Shown here piece after piece: positions 32,157 through 42,616 of a stretch of DNA of 64,000 bases. The notes under the pieces were generated by a model. It ran no database searches and was not told the DNA's origin. It was given only the letters and a program-made list of their open reading frames with translations. Position 1 is the stretch's first letter; each line of letters opens with the position of its first letter. The stretch comes from Ophiodon elongatus (Eukaryota; Chordata; Actinopteri; Perciformes; Hexagrammidae), in the NCBI GenBank assembly GCA_016806645.1, contig JACSYO010001630.1, positions 1,032,001 to 1,096,000 on the forward strand. The letters run 5' to 3'. A program made the translations under genes and the position numbers.

Positions 32157-32641
32157 TGTCAGGATCCCTGTCTGACCCATTGGCCTGCCACCAGACACCT
32201 CCCATGGCCACACCCCTAATTGATTCACAGCTGCGGACAATCTAGCTCGTTCCACCAGCAGTATATCAACCCTGGTCCTGCAGGCTGGGGTTGTCAGTCC
32301 GTATCGTCTTCTGCCTGGTGCACATTGTCGCTCTGCCTACCTCCAGTGTTGAGCCACGGGACTTCACACTGTCGATCTGCCTACTTCCAGTGTCCAGCCA
32401 CGGGACTTCACACTGTCGATCTGTCTGCCTCCAGTGTCGAGCCACGGGACGTCACACTGTCGATCTGCCAGCCCTCTGGTGTCGGGCCATGGGACGTCAT
32501 ACCGTCGATTCGGCCGCTTCCTGTGTAGGACCATGGGCTCCACACATTCCTGTCCTCTCATTGGGGTTGAAATAAATCTGTATACTGGATCCTGTCTCCT
32601 GTGGTATTGCAATTGGGTCCTAGCCTTGAACTCCCGTGACA
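32157..32641 (+). repeat. 5' LTR of a Sushi-like Gypsy element
   Basis: It starts TGTCAGGATCC and ends CCCGTGACA, giving TG...CA termini with a 5-bp inverted repeat (TGTCA/TGACA). The gag start follows 16 bp later, a very short leader. A 44-bp minisatellite lies inside. No 3' LTR is present in the window. Confidence 0.7.
32330..32540. repeat. 44-bp minisatellite within the LTR
   Basis: Units at 32330-32373, 32374-32417, 32418-32461, 32462-32506 (45 bp) and a partial unit to about 32540 share gatctgcc...ccagtgtcgagccacgggac. Confidence 0.9.
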
Positions 32642-32657
32642 GAACGGACTGACCAGT

Positions 32658-33818
32658 ATGGATCCAGCGACCACAGGAGCAGCTACGCTGGCCGGACATA
32701 GCACGCTGCTGGAGGAACACCAGCAGATGCTTAAGGAGATGTGTAAGGCACAGAGAGCCATTGCAGCTGAGGTTTCCCAGGTGGGCTGCATCGTGCAAGA
32801 ACTGGCTCGGACAGTTCAGTCTCCGCCGGCTCCAGCACTGGCTCCCGCACCTGCACACTCCGCTCCAGTCCTCGGCCCGCTGGTTCGGGAGTCCCCCGTG
32901 CCGTCCCTGGATTCCTATGACGGAACGTTGGGGAGGTGCCGGGGCTTCTTGTTTCAGTGCCAGCAGGTATTTGACCGCCAGCCTCAGACTTTCGCGTCGG
33001 ACCGGTCTAAGGTTTCCTACGTGGTCAGATTACTGCGGGGAAGGGCTTTGGACTGGGCCACGAATACATTGAGTATCGACCAGCCAAATTTTGTAGATTA
33101 TGTGAACTTGGCGGAGGACTTTAGGAGGGTTTTCGACCACCCGGTGGACTCTGAGGATGCAGCTCAGCGCCTTCTCTGCCTACGACAGGGCCAAGCGAGT
33201 GTAGCGGAACACTCTGTGGATTTCTGCATTCTCGCAGCCGAGTCCGGGTGGGGAGAGACGGCGCTCAGGGGAGTGTTCCTTAACGGACTATCTGAAGCCG
33301 TGAAGGATGAACTGGCCACCTGTAATAAACCCGGTTCATTGGCGGGGCTGATTAAACTCACGATCAGGCGGGAGAGACGGCGTGAGCGGAACTACAGGTC
33401 CCACGGGGCATCGCCCGGGACGTCATCCTCTTCCAGCTTCCGCTCTCGTGCTACTGCGTCAGCCTATCAGGGCGAGAAGATAAGTCTTCAGGCTCCAAGT
33501 TCATCCCCCTCTTCCACCTCGGAGGTGGAGCCTATGCAGCTCGGCCGTGGTCGCCTTTTTGTTACAGGAGAGGCGGATCAGAGCAGGCGAGTGCCTGTAC
33601 TGTGGCTGCCTGGGACATTCGGTTTCCTCCTGTCCGGTTCGGTCAAATGGGGGCGCTCGCCAGTTAGTGGTTGGGATACTGGTGAGCGGACCAGAGCCTT
33701 CTCTCAACCCCCTACCAAGACTCACTCTCTCACTCTCTCACTCTCTCACTCACACACTCACTCTCTGCGCGCGCCTACTCTGGAGCAGAACAGAATTTCA
33801 TGGACACTGACTTTATAG
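32658..33818 (+). pseudogene. Sushi-like Ty3/Gypsy Gag
   Basis: The Gag structural protein packages element RNA into cytoplasmic particles. The frame starts MDPATTGAAT, has a predicted helical segment (about residues 18-45) and a proline/alanine linker. The capsid-like retrotransposon Gag core (about 85-250) includes GRCRGFLFQCQQVF, SDRSKVSYVVRLLRGRALDW and EDFRRVFDHP. This resembles the Sushi-ichi/PEG10 group. The CCHC zinc knuckle (CLYCGCLGHSVSSC) lies at about 33592-33633 in the +1 frame, so a frameshift near 33565 separates it. The tail of the 386-residue frame is therefore spurious. Confidence 0.8.
33719..33768. repeat. (CTCACTCT)n tract inside Gag-PR remnant
   Basis: Simple repeat of ctcactct changing to cacacactcactctct. 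It lies between the zinc-knuckle frame and the protease remnant and has probably replaced coding sequence. Confidence 0.85.
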
Positions 33819-33876
33819 CCCGAGACGCTAGAGTGTCCGCAGTGGTCAATGCCCTAGACGGCAGCTTCCAATATTT
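33769..33876 (+). pseudogene. Gypsy aspartic protease remnant
   Basis: The frame reads AYSGAEQNFMDTDFIARDAR, then VSAVVNALDGS. SGAEQNF followed by the IARDA stretch is characteristic of the Sushi-like protease. The catalytic Asp that should precede SGA is Tyr. Homology stops near 33876, and no reverse transcriptase follows. Confidence 0.65.
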
Positions 33877-35315
33877 TGTTTGATATCTGAATAATATTTT
33901 GCGGTTATTGTGATGGGAAAATATGTATGTGACTAATAGAAACAATAAGATGTGCTTAGCTGTTTGACCCTGAAACTAAATCTCCTGTGCTCGTCAATTT
34001 TCTGGAATGTCCCATCTGCCGTAGACTGTTGGTTTTGGGTAAAGCAACAGTGAAGATCAAAAATAAGACCATTCCTTACTGCTCGACTCTGTATAAATTT
34101 TGATGTATCTGTGGAATGTTGAAGCATTTGCCACAGACTGCAGGAGCAAACAGTTGTGAATTCTTTCCTTGCAAGCATTAAAACAAGACAAACTGGATTT
34201 CTAAAGACTTTTCATTTCTTAACTTCGGCTTCTTCTCCTGATTAACTTAAATCTTCCATAACATGATCAATAACGAACTTTAGCAAATTACTTTTGTGCT
34301 AAATTAACCTCTATACTCGCCAATGTGACAAAATAGAAGAGAAAAAAAAAAATAGCTACATTTCAAAACGTCTCAATTTTGCATAAAATAGTAATAGAAT
34401 CAATATACTTGAGGTATTGGGTACAGTGCACTATGGACCCTGGAATTACAATATCTATACATATGTGACAAAGCAAATTAGTTGTATGAAGAAAGTGGAT
34501 TTAGAACCTTTACACTTTTATCAGTTGTAATAAACATTGTCAGTGCTTTGGCTCGGTGGAAGGATCATAGACTTTCTCCACATTGGAAATGTTGACAGCG
34601 GTCACTTATCAGCTGGGAGAAGAGCCTTAAGGTCAAAGTGAAGATGCTTGTGGGAAGGTTGAACAACCTCATGCCCTTGAGCAGCTCATTACTCCAATTA
34701 TTCCTTTGGCACAATGAGGAGTTGCTGGCTTCATATGGCGGTAGACTGGTTATACTGGGCAGCTCCCAACAGCTCAAGGTAGATGTGAAACCAGAACTGG
34801 CTTTTCCATTGAGGTATAAAGGTTGAACAGACCTAAACAATGGCCAAATGTTAAAAGTTTTGTGCAAACTAAGAATTTACATTGAATCTAATTTGACAAG
34901 TCATATTGTGTGCTGTCTTTCTGCTCATTGATTCTCCTGTGTTTGAACTTCATTTATCTCTGTAAAAATTGCAAAAACAAAATGATTGGCAGAGATCAAG
35001 TCATGTTCCTCAGTACTGAAACCCAGCAGTGACGATAGACAGACTGCCTCACCCTGCTTTAATGCTCTGTTAATGCAACGTTAAGTGAGTGCTCTGATTA
35101 ATACATGTATTTGTTTTTAAAACAGTAGCCTTATATTGTTATTTAGCCTTTTTGAGGTTGGTGTCAAGATGCTGCTTCAATGGTCCTGCAAATTTAAAAA
35201 ATTGTAAAGTGTAACCTAGTCCACCATGATAATTTATTCACACATAACAAATTTAAATCACATGATTATATATATGATTTAAAAAGTGTTTCTTAATAGG
35301 CTGATAATAATACTA
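33877..35315. other. No gene recognised
   Basis: AT-rich. About 34613-34735 is nearly identical to 35997-36160, which has about 40 extra bases. Both keep an open frame across the shared part (SSLLQLFLWHNEELLAS), but I cannot identify it. Confidence 0.4.
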
Positions 35316-35347
35316 AGATAGGCTAAATCTTGGGATTTAGCCTATCT
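35316..35347. repeat. 13-bp hairpin at the Rex3-like 5' junction
   Basis: AGATAGGCTAAAT (35316-35328), a cttggg loop, then ATTTAGCCTATCT (35335-35347). The left arm is also the 5' copy of the target duplication repeated at 35894-35905. Confidence 0.9.
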
Positions 35348-35893
35348 ATGAGCTGTGTTCGTATTCTTGGCATACACGTTCCCGGTGTGTGCCCTTTATC
35401 ATGTGTTCGTGACTTTCATGCTCTCAATTTACCGGGCGGTCTACATTCCAACCCTCACCTATGGTCACAAACTCTGGGCCTTGACCGAAAGAATGAGGTC
35501 ACGGATACAAGCGGCTGAAATGAGTTTCCTCCGTAGGGTGGCAGGGCTCAGCCTTAGAGATAGGATAGGGTAAGGAGCTTGGACATCAGGAGGTAACTTG
35601 GATTTGAGGCGCTGCTCCTTCATTGCGAAAGGAGTCAGCTGAGGTGGTTTGGGCATCTAATCAGGATGCCTCCTGGGCGCCTCCCACTGGAGGTTTTCCA
35701 GGCATGCCCAACTGGTAGGAGACCCCGGGGAAGACCCAGAACACGCTGGAGGGGTTATATCTCTCAGCTGGCCTGGGAACGCCTCGGGATCCCCCAGAAT
35801 GGGCTGGAAAATGTTGCGGGTGAGAGGGAAGTCTGGGTCAACCTGCTGCCACAGCGGCCCGACCCCGGATAAGTGGCTGAAAATGGATGGATG
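35329..35893 (+). pseudogene. Rex3-like (RTE clade) LINE 3' end
   Basis: This encodes the C-terminal end of an RTE-type reverse transcriptase protein in two frames. At 35430-35570 are YIPTLTYGHKLWALTERM and RSRIQAAEMSFLRRVAGLS. At 35640-35872 are LRWFGHLIRMPPGRLPLEVF, RPRGRPRTRWRGYIS and ERLGIPQ. The frame is lost between them. The 3' tail is (atgg)n, as expected for Rex3. The direct repeat GATAGGCTAAAT at 35317-35328 and 35894-35905 is a 12-bp target duplication. Severe 5' truncation is usual for this family. Confidence 0.85.
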
Positions 35894-35945
35894 GATAGGC
35901 TAAATATTATTTGCTTGATAGAAACCAAGCAATTCTATGTAAAAT

Positions 35946-37303
35946 CAGACTTTCTGGGGTCTACGGACGTGCCGGCGCGTTAAAGCGGTGTTTGTTCTGG
36001 GAGAAGAGCCTTAAGGTCAAAGTGAAGACGTTCGTGGGAAGGTTGAACTTCTGGTCCAGCTTGGAAAATCCGGGCAGGAAGAGTGAACAACCTCATGTGC
36101 CCTTGAGCAGCTCATTACTCCAATTATTCCTTTGGCACAATGAGGAGTTGCTGGCTTCATTTACTCATAATACAGCACAGAAATATGGTTGAGATGTTGT
36201 CGGAATCTGTAGATTCTCCACTTCCGTGTCCTTGTTGTCACGAGATCGTACGTGACTCACACAGCGAGCCAGGAGGATGGATGTGTCGTGTGATACGTGT
36301 GTCGAGCTCTGCCTCAACATTTTGTGTGAAACTAACCAATGGACACTCAGGAAATCACTAAGGACTTACCCATCACCTTATGCTTCAGAAAAACACTGCA
36401 GTTTTCATTCAGTCGGCATCCGAGAGGTCAGAGAGAAGAGAGAAAGTGGTGAAGAAAAAGTTTACAGTTACCGATAGAGTAAATATTTTCTTTGAAAACA
36501 AAAATAAAATAAAATAAAATTCAATTTATTTTGTATAGCCCAAAATCACAAATTACAAATTTGCCTCAGAGGGCTTTACAATCTGTACACATACAACATC
36601 CTCTGTCCCGGGACCTCACATCGGATCAGGAAAAACTCTCCCCAAAAAAAATCTTTCAACAGGGAGAAAAATGGAAGAAACCTTCAGGAGAGCAACAGAG
36701 GAGGACCCCTCTCCCAGGATGGACAGAGTACAATAGATGTCATTTGTACAGAATGAACAGCACATTACAAAAAAAACTGTTGTAATGTAAATTTTTCATT
36801 TGCACACATCCCATGAAGCTTAATCTGTAGTATGAAGTAATTACTCAGTCCCATTTGATCTCAGTCCCTCTAATAGTTGGTGGAAGTAGAGTGACAGACA
36901 ACACTTCTACTCAAAAAACGATATTACTAATCCTTTTTTTTTTTAGACATTTATTATACATTTATCTACTATTTTATCCATATATTATACTACTTTATTG
37001 AACCTAAGACTTTGGTAAACCAATTCCAAGCACCAAAACAGTTTCCACATGAGTAAAGGTATGTTTTCACAAGAGATTTGAAGAATTTCATAAATCGGAC
37101 TTCAATCTTTCAGGTTTAGGGCCAAATTATCTCTTCACACGGTGCCTTAGGACAATTGGTGCCTCGTTATATAGATGGCTGAGATTGTTCTGCAAATTAT
37201 GATATACAACACATGGTTATGTATCATATGCAAGTGCCTTTAAAAGGTGAATTTAAGAAAATGTCAAAATTCGGGAAAATGCCCTTAGACCCCAGAGGGT
37301 TAA
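35946..37303 (-). mobile_element. piggyBac-type non-autonomous element, inverted and interrupted
   Basis: The left end gactttctggggtctacgga is a decayed copy of the CTCTCTGGGGTCGAT terminus and has lost its TTAA. The right end gaccccagagggTTAA (37300-37303) is intact. The interior matches 20556-21452 in reverse complement (acttccgtgtcc, ggacttacccatcacctta, aggacaattggtgcctcg). It is interrupted by about 165 bp at 35997-36160 and by an L2 tail at about 36511-36785. Confidence 0.85.
36511..36785 (-). repeat. L2-type LINE 3' tail
   Basis: In reverse complement it ends gattttgggctatacaaaat followed by aaattgaattttattttatt. Upstream boxes agattgtaaagccctctgag and atcctgggagaggggtcctc match the 9481-9905 UTR. 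It is a heavily 5'-truncated insertion in the piggyBac copy. Confidence 0.85.
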
Positions 37304-38441
37304 GCACCTCAATATAGCCCGAATCAAACGATCCCTTGTTTTATAATAAATAAATGTCTGCGACTGCGCCGATTGAATCAGGCTCCTTTGGTCCAAACAG
37401 TGAATAGTCGGCTATTCAGGGTCACCCGTGTACAAAACTCAGAGACACGAGAGAGTGACAGAAACAGCGTGAGAGTGTTTGCATGATTATCATGATTGAG
37501 CCACATCGAAGCTGTTTCAATGACGCTGAAAAGCTCTACCAGCAGTAAATTAAGGAAAGAGACACATCTGAAATCAGGCGATGGACTTTTCTACATAGTT
37601 GATAAGCCCTCCTTTTAACAGCGTTCCAGGGAATGATTTAGAATTGAAATAAGTCTTCCCAATGAAGCCTGATTTATGCAGTTTGTTCACACACACACAC
37701 ACGCACACACACACACACACACTCTGCCGCTACATATACGTAATTGGCAGTGTCATAATTCACACCTGACTCATAACTCAGTGCAGTTGTGTTAGTGCTG
37801 AGGGATTCATGCCCTCAAGGGTGTGTGCATGTGTGCGTGTGCGTGTAAGAAGGAGTGTGAAAGAAACAGACAGAAGAGAGGGATTGAAATGACAAATTTC
37901 ATGGCAGACAAAAAGGATTTGATTGCATGTGAGCTGACAGTGAAGGTAAAATTATGCCACTAAAGTGATGCATGAATATGTGTCAACTAGAATTACACAC
38001 ATTAGCATCACAAACGTTAATAAAGGTGACTTTGTGGGAAATGTTTTGCGCAACACCAAAGCATAAGTGTGCACAAAAAATCTGGGGAAAAATTTTTGTT
38101 TGTCTACCAAACTGCAAGATTTTGAAGGGGCATGACAAAGCGTCGCAAGCACTTCTTACAAAGTATGTGATTTCTGGCTCTCACATTGGGAACACTGTAG
38201 CAAGCATAGCTCTAGCATTAGCTGTGAGCAAAAACTTGAGCCTTTGTGCCTTTATTTGTTTACATTTTGGTAGAGTGTGTGCCTCATGTAGGCGGAGTCC
38301 TTGACGCCAGTCCAGGTTCAAATTTGATTATGGCAATGTTATTAAATAGTGGGCAGGCTCTTAATTTTTTGTTAGATCTATGTTATATAAATCCAAAATG
38401 TAGTGTGAGAAATACCGTCCTTCGCTTCGAAGAATGTATCA
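37304..38441. other. No gene recognised; (CA)n at 37687-37723
   Basis: Mostly unique-looking sequence. The (CA)n tract at 37687-37723 is the only supported feature. A 110-residue frame at 37972-38304 has no recognisable domain. Confidence 0.4.
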
Positions 38442-38449
38442 CTCAAGAC

Positions 38450-39209
38450 CAGTAGCGGGCCGTCAGGGCCAGCAAGGCCTTCTCTGCTGGCCTAAACATC
38501 ATCAGAATATAAATTTAATTTTTATATATTTTTTCCACAAATATGTATTAAATTATTCCCCATAGTCTATTCTCTTCATTTCATAGTTTTTCTCTTGTTT
38601 GCGCTGCTTCCAGCCTCAGGTCGAGAGCGGAGGGCTGGCCTTTACATTAGAGCTTTTATCCAATCATATTTCAGCCGTCATGTGTTGCTAGGGTCCAAGA
38701 AATCTGCCCTTAGGCCTTCAGAATCAACTGTGCTGGCATCTGTAGCTTAAAGTTAACGGAATCTAAACTGTGGTGTTAACCAATCAGATTTCGAGTTGGC
38801 GACACCGGGGCCAGCATGCAGGCGTACAATGACGTCAGCACGGGCACGTCTTTTGATTGGATGCGCACTGGTGAGAGGCAGAACTAGCAACCTGAACCTG
38901 ATCCTGAATGAGCTAGCGTTAATTCGTGTAGATAGATATAGAAGCGTTTTTGTGTTATTTTTTTAACCCACAATGGCTGATGGAGGAGAAGAGATAGATT
39001 TGGTCGCAGAAATACAAACAACGCCATTTTCAAGACGGACTACGCTATGTTAAGGTGATGCAACGCCTAGTTATAATGCGTTTCTGTCTAAATGTATAGT
39101 TTCTAGAGCCATGGCATCATAATGATGGTATTAAGAGGTGGATTCATTCAGGGAGGACTGTGTAGGACATCACTGAAGGCCTAGGTGTGAAATGCACGGC
39201 CCGCTACTG
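38450..39209 (+). mobile_element. hAT-type non-autonomous element with 8-bp duplication
   Basis: Terminal inverted repeats are CAGTAGCGGGCCGTCA at 38450 and, in reverse complement, CAGTAGCGGGCCGTGC ending at 39209. The 8-bp flanks are ctcaagac (38442-38449) and ctcaaggc (39210-39217), a 7/8 match as expected for hAT. The 760-bp interior has a short frame at 38973-39053, and the rest is non-coding. Confidence 0.9.
38973..39053 (+). pseudogene. N-terminal remnant of a hAT transposase
   Basis: A 26-residue frame beginning MADGGEEIDLVAEIQTTPFS and ending in a TAA. It resembles the start of ZMYM-like hAT transposase-derived proteins common in fish. The assignment is from memory of the family and is tentative. 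Its place near the middle of a 760-bp element suggests that an internal deletion removed the catalytic region. Confidence 0.45.
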
Positions 39210-39229
39210 CTCAAGGCGCACGACAAAGA

Positions 39230-39852
39230 GGCCGAGCCCCAATGAGGAATCCGCTAATAAACAAAGCCGAATGGTGGTTCGAAGTTTAAGTAAAAAAGTA
39301 TTTAGCAATTACACCTAAAATACACGATATGAAAAATAATAAAAATGTCTCATGAAACCGCATTGCGCTCCTCTCTTGTCCTGCAGCGTAACGCCAGTGA
39401 CTTCCGGTTCGCGCCAAGGTGCACGCATCATGCCGCGCCGACGTCTGGCGCAGCGCTCCGCTGTCTGCCCGCGCCGCTACTGCAAGCCCCAGACATTCCG
39501 TCACGTCGATACGCGGGTTCTTTTCTACTCCTTCCAAGTCCTCGTCCGCCTGTCTCTGCGTTTCCCAACTGCCGCCATGCGGTGGGGTCTGGTTCCTCCC
39601 ACGTACGCGCATTTTTAGTGCGTCATCCGGCTGCGACCTTGCACAGTTCTGCTTCCGGTTTCAAAGGACCTCCCACGATACATTGTATCTAACTGCCGTG
39701 GCATAATTTACACACGGTAACTAAAATACAATTTTAGCATGTGTTAACACACTAATTATGAAAATGGTTTAGGCACACTGATCATACATTAGTTATAAAA
39801 TAATGGCATAAAACAGTTCCCTTTTAGGAGCTTTTTCCATTCAACCTTAACA
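39230..39852 (-). mobile_element. Solo-LTR-like element, second LTR type
   Basis: On the minus strand it starts TGTTAAGGTTGAATGG at 39852. It shares the gaaaaagctcctaaa, ggcataatttacac, tcccacgtacgcgc (inverted) and cttacttaaacttcgaacc-type boxes with 17750-18301 and 31825-32156. The far end near 39230 has diverged (gaggaatccgctaataaac against gaggattccgactgg). No coding sequence was found. Confidence 0.6.
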
Positions 39853-40490
39853 GTAGCCAGAGTGAAACTTTGAACGTGGCAATGCAGGATGGAAATACAG
39901 AGGATTAAGGATGGACTCCAACATGCAATCTCACAGATTGAGATGTACCAATTAGCAACTTTGTAGAATATTTCAGGTGCAAAATAAATTGAATCTGACA
40001 TGAAAGTAGTTGTTGTTAAATGGGATTGTATTTATTTTAAAAGCATTCTGAAATCATCCAGTGGGTTGAACTGATAATATATATTGTTCTAGACTTTCCC
40101 TGGATTTTCAAGTAGGGTTCAAAATTGCATGGATTTCCTTGTGACAAGCCAGCCTAAATGCTCTTCTTAGTCCCCAGTGACCTCTTCACCTCCAGCTTTT
40201 ACCACCTGCTAATAATTTAACTCCAGCAACACTTATTTCCACAGCGAGGCATCAATCCTCTCTTTCAGTTATACTTAATTCTGTCCCAAACCCATTAGAC
40301 CTTTAAGTTGAAGAGATGCTTGGGCTTGATGCACTTCAATATAAGAAGTTTAGTGTCGAAAAATAAAATGGGCCACATAGGCATGTTAATATTTTAGACT
40401 GAACCAGATATCTTTGTTCTTTCTGTATCATGGCTAAACAAAAGCATTAGTGATGCTGTGCATGCTAGTGATGCAGAGGTAGCTATTTGT
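39853..40490. other. No gene recognised
   Basis: AT-rich sequence with no supported feature. Confidence 0.35.
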
Positions 40491-40905
40491 AATTAAAGCT
40501 GCACCTTTGCGCATGTCAAGGGTACTTGCTGGAAGTTGGTTGACGTGACCTGGCACTTGCTTGGCCATCAGACACTGCGTACACGGGTTAGATGATATTT
40601 CATGCGTGGAGCAGCGTTGTCGTCAAGTAATTTTGCAGGGGCTTAAACCTTGAATGTTTTGAGCGTATCTCTGAATACTATTTTAGATGAAAGCCTGTAA
40701 AGATTTTAAAAGAAACTAAAAACGTAATATGTCAGTGCTATGTGCGAAGTAAATGCAAGTCTCTAAACCAACTGTATATTTGTGTTGGAGGGTCGGACAG
40801 TAATATAGTAATACACATTGACAAGGGAGACAAATGAGTCAAAAAGAAAAGCACGTGCAGTGAATACAGAGGTTGAAAGAGAAAAGTTTTGACAAAGTAC
40901 AGTTG
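40491..40905 (-). repeat. Modular interspersed repeat, end fragment
   Basis: It starts aattaaagctgc, with the hairpin ...agcagc deleted, and matches 3110-3566 in reverse complement: cacctttgcgcatgtc, cagacactgcgtac, ttttgcaggggcttaaacctt and ggtttagagac (inverted). Confidence 0.65.
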
Positions 40906-41494
40906 AGTTACAACAGCTTGATGTATGACAATAATCCAAGAGATTAATTACAATCCAGGAAAAACTGGAAGCTAAATGATTTTACTGTCACAGTAATAGC
41001 AGTAGTAGGAAAAATAACTGAGAAAATGTGGAAATTTCAAATAACTTTCCTGAAAAAATGTTGAAGCCCAAATGCCAAGAACTGCACTGCTAAAAAACCT
41101 GGTAGTTGAATTTTAAAAGTGGCAGAATTGGAAGTTGAACTGCATTACCCACTATTACTGTGTGGGCGACTGTGGCTTAGTGGTGAGCAGGGTCATCCTT
41201 CAATCAGAGGATCAGCGGTTCAGCCCAATGTCGATGTGTCCTTGGGCAAGACACTTAACCCAAATTCCTCACGTAGCTGTGCCTACGGTGTGTGAATTTT
41301 AGCTACTCCTGATGGGCAGGTGGAACCTTAGCCCCTCCCATCAGTGTATAGATGGGAGAATGATGTCATGTAGTGTTAAAACGCTTTGAGTGGTCGGAAG
41401 ACTAGAAAAGCGCGATACAAGTACAGATCCATTTACCATTACCCAAAGAAGCTAAGAGCTGAAATACATTGCAGGAGAAGCTGGAAGCTAAACT
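40906..41494 (+). repeat. Unclassified repeat (unit C), left part, with nested SINE
   Basis: Boxes attacaatccaggaaaaactggaagctaaa, gagaaaatgtggaaattt, ttcctgaaaaaatgtt and gccaagaactgcactgct recur at 50610-50790. The SINE (41152-41436) and the Gypsy (41495-47686) interrupt it, and it resumes at 47687. Confidence 0.65.
41152..41436 (+). repeat. tRNA-derived SINE with 9-bp target duplication
   Basis: A-box-like tggcttagtgg (41173-41183) and B-box-like ggttcagccca (41217-41227) would serve as an RNA polymerase III promoter. The body gtccttgggcaagacactta and the tail gcgatacaagtac then catttacc follow. cattaccca at 41143-41151 and 41437-41445 flanks it, a LINE-mediated target duplication. It is not a functional tRNA because the fold is not conserved. 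Confidence 0.85.
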
Positions 41495-42161
41495 TGTAAT
41501 GGTCGCATATGTCCATTCCTGGGTACCTATAAGGGGGAAACGCAATTTGTGTTTGTTTGCCGTTATATTGTACTGGTAGGGATTATCAGTAGCCATAAGA
41601 GAAGCATAGGAGGAATTGGGGTATTTTGTTGTTGTTGTTATCACGTATATTGTTACTCGCGGGTATAAAATGTGTCGGGGGAGTGACGCGAGAGGGGGTG
41701 TGTGTGTGTGAAGCGCGCAGACAGCGGAAGGAGTGGAGGATTCAGTGGACTCGGCCAGCCTAGGATTCCGGCGACTGCTCGGTGGTAGAGCTCGCCACGC
41801 TTCCGCCTGTCCGTTGACTTTGTTTGCCGGCTTGGGGGATTATTTTGCTGTTGGACTTTTCGGGGTTATTGGGGGACTTTGGGATTGGGGGGATTTGAGG
41901 TGTAGTTTGAGAGGGGTTATTGTTTGTCAATTGTGTATTGCGCCGGAGCCCCGCGGTGCCTTTTTGTCTGTTTTGTCTGTTTGTTTCATCAATTACATTT
42001 TGGGTTACAACTGACTGCTGTTTCGTTTATCGATTGTATCGGCCCTTTTTGGTATTTGTTTCACATAAATAGCGTGCACCTAACGTCAGATCCGCCCGTC
42101 CCTTTTGAATTTAGCGTTGTGCTTTTCCCCTTCAGTTTGATGAGGAGGGCGAATTGTTACA
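41495..42161 (+). repeat. 5' LTR of the Gypsy element
   Basis: TGTAATGG...TTGTTACA, with a 5-bp terminal inverted repeat (TGTAA/TTACA). TATAAAA at 41664-41670 lies upstream of the GT-rich leader. It is 121 bp shorter than the 3' LTR, mainly through loss of a segment after ggtggtagagc (about 41789). Confidence 0.95.
41664..41670 (+). promoter_or_regulatory. TATA box of the 5' LTR
   Basis: TATAAAA in gggtataaaatgtgtcgg, repeated in the 3' LTR at 47068-47074. It probably positions transcription of the element. Confidence 0.6.
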
Positions 42162-42164
42162 GAG

Positions 42165-42182
42165 TGGTGGCCAGTATGGGGA
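42165..42182 (+). promoter_or_regulatory. Primer binding site, tRNA-Ile-like
   Basis: TGGTGGCCAGTATGGGGA begins 3 bases after the 5' LTR. It pairs with the 3' end of vertebrate tRNA-Ile including CCA at 16 of 18 positions (tRNA sequence recalled, not searched). This is the expected place for the minus-strand primer. Confidence 0.65.
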
Positions 42183-42616
42183 CTCAAGGATTATATAATT
42201 AATAGTGATATTGGTGTGATGTGTTTGTTACTTAACCCGGAGGGCGAGATTTTTGTTAGAGTTTTTGTTGCTACACTAAAACAGTTATAGTTGGTGTGAT
42301 GTGGCCGTAGGTGTAATTGAAATACGACCTTGGTAAGCGGGATACTCTGGCAAAATTGCATTTCTTTATTATACAGAGTTTTTCTTGATGAATGTATTTA
42401 GATGTTTGATGGGTAGACAGTAGTACTGGGTCCATCCAACGCCATACACGTACCATAACAAACCCCCTCAACCTTACATACATATATATATATATTTTCC
42501 CTGATAGCATAACGATAACCGCACCCACAAATAACAACCATAAGCCCGCAGGAGGCAGCTATGGATGATGGGGCCCCTGAAGAAAACGCATCCTTACTCT
42601 TGGAGGCTGCCAAACT

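Noticed and set aside
32330..32540. Possible CRISPR-like array (44-bp units)
   Set aside because: Units are contiguous with no unique spacers, and the genome is eukaryotic. It is a minisatellite in an LTR.
41173..41227. tRNA gene
   Set aside because: A and B boxes are present, but the cloverleaf is not conserved, and the sequence is the head of a SINE with a tail and target duplication.
41733..42202. Frames inside the 5' LTR (and the same in the 3' LTR at 47282-47778)
   Set aside because: They lie in LTR U3/R/U5 sequence, are not conserved between the two LTRs because of indels, and have no domain.
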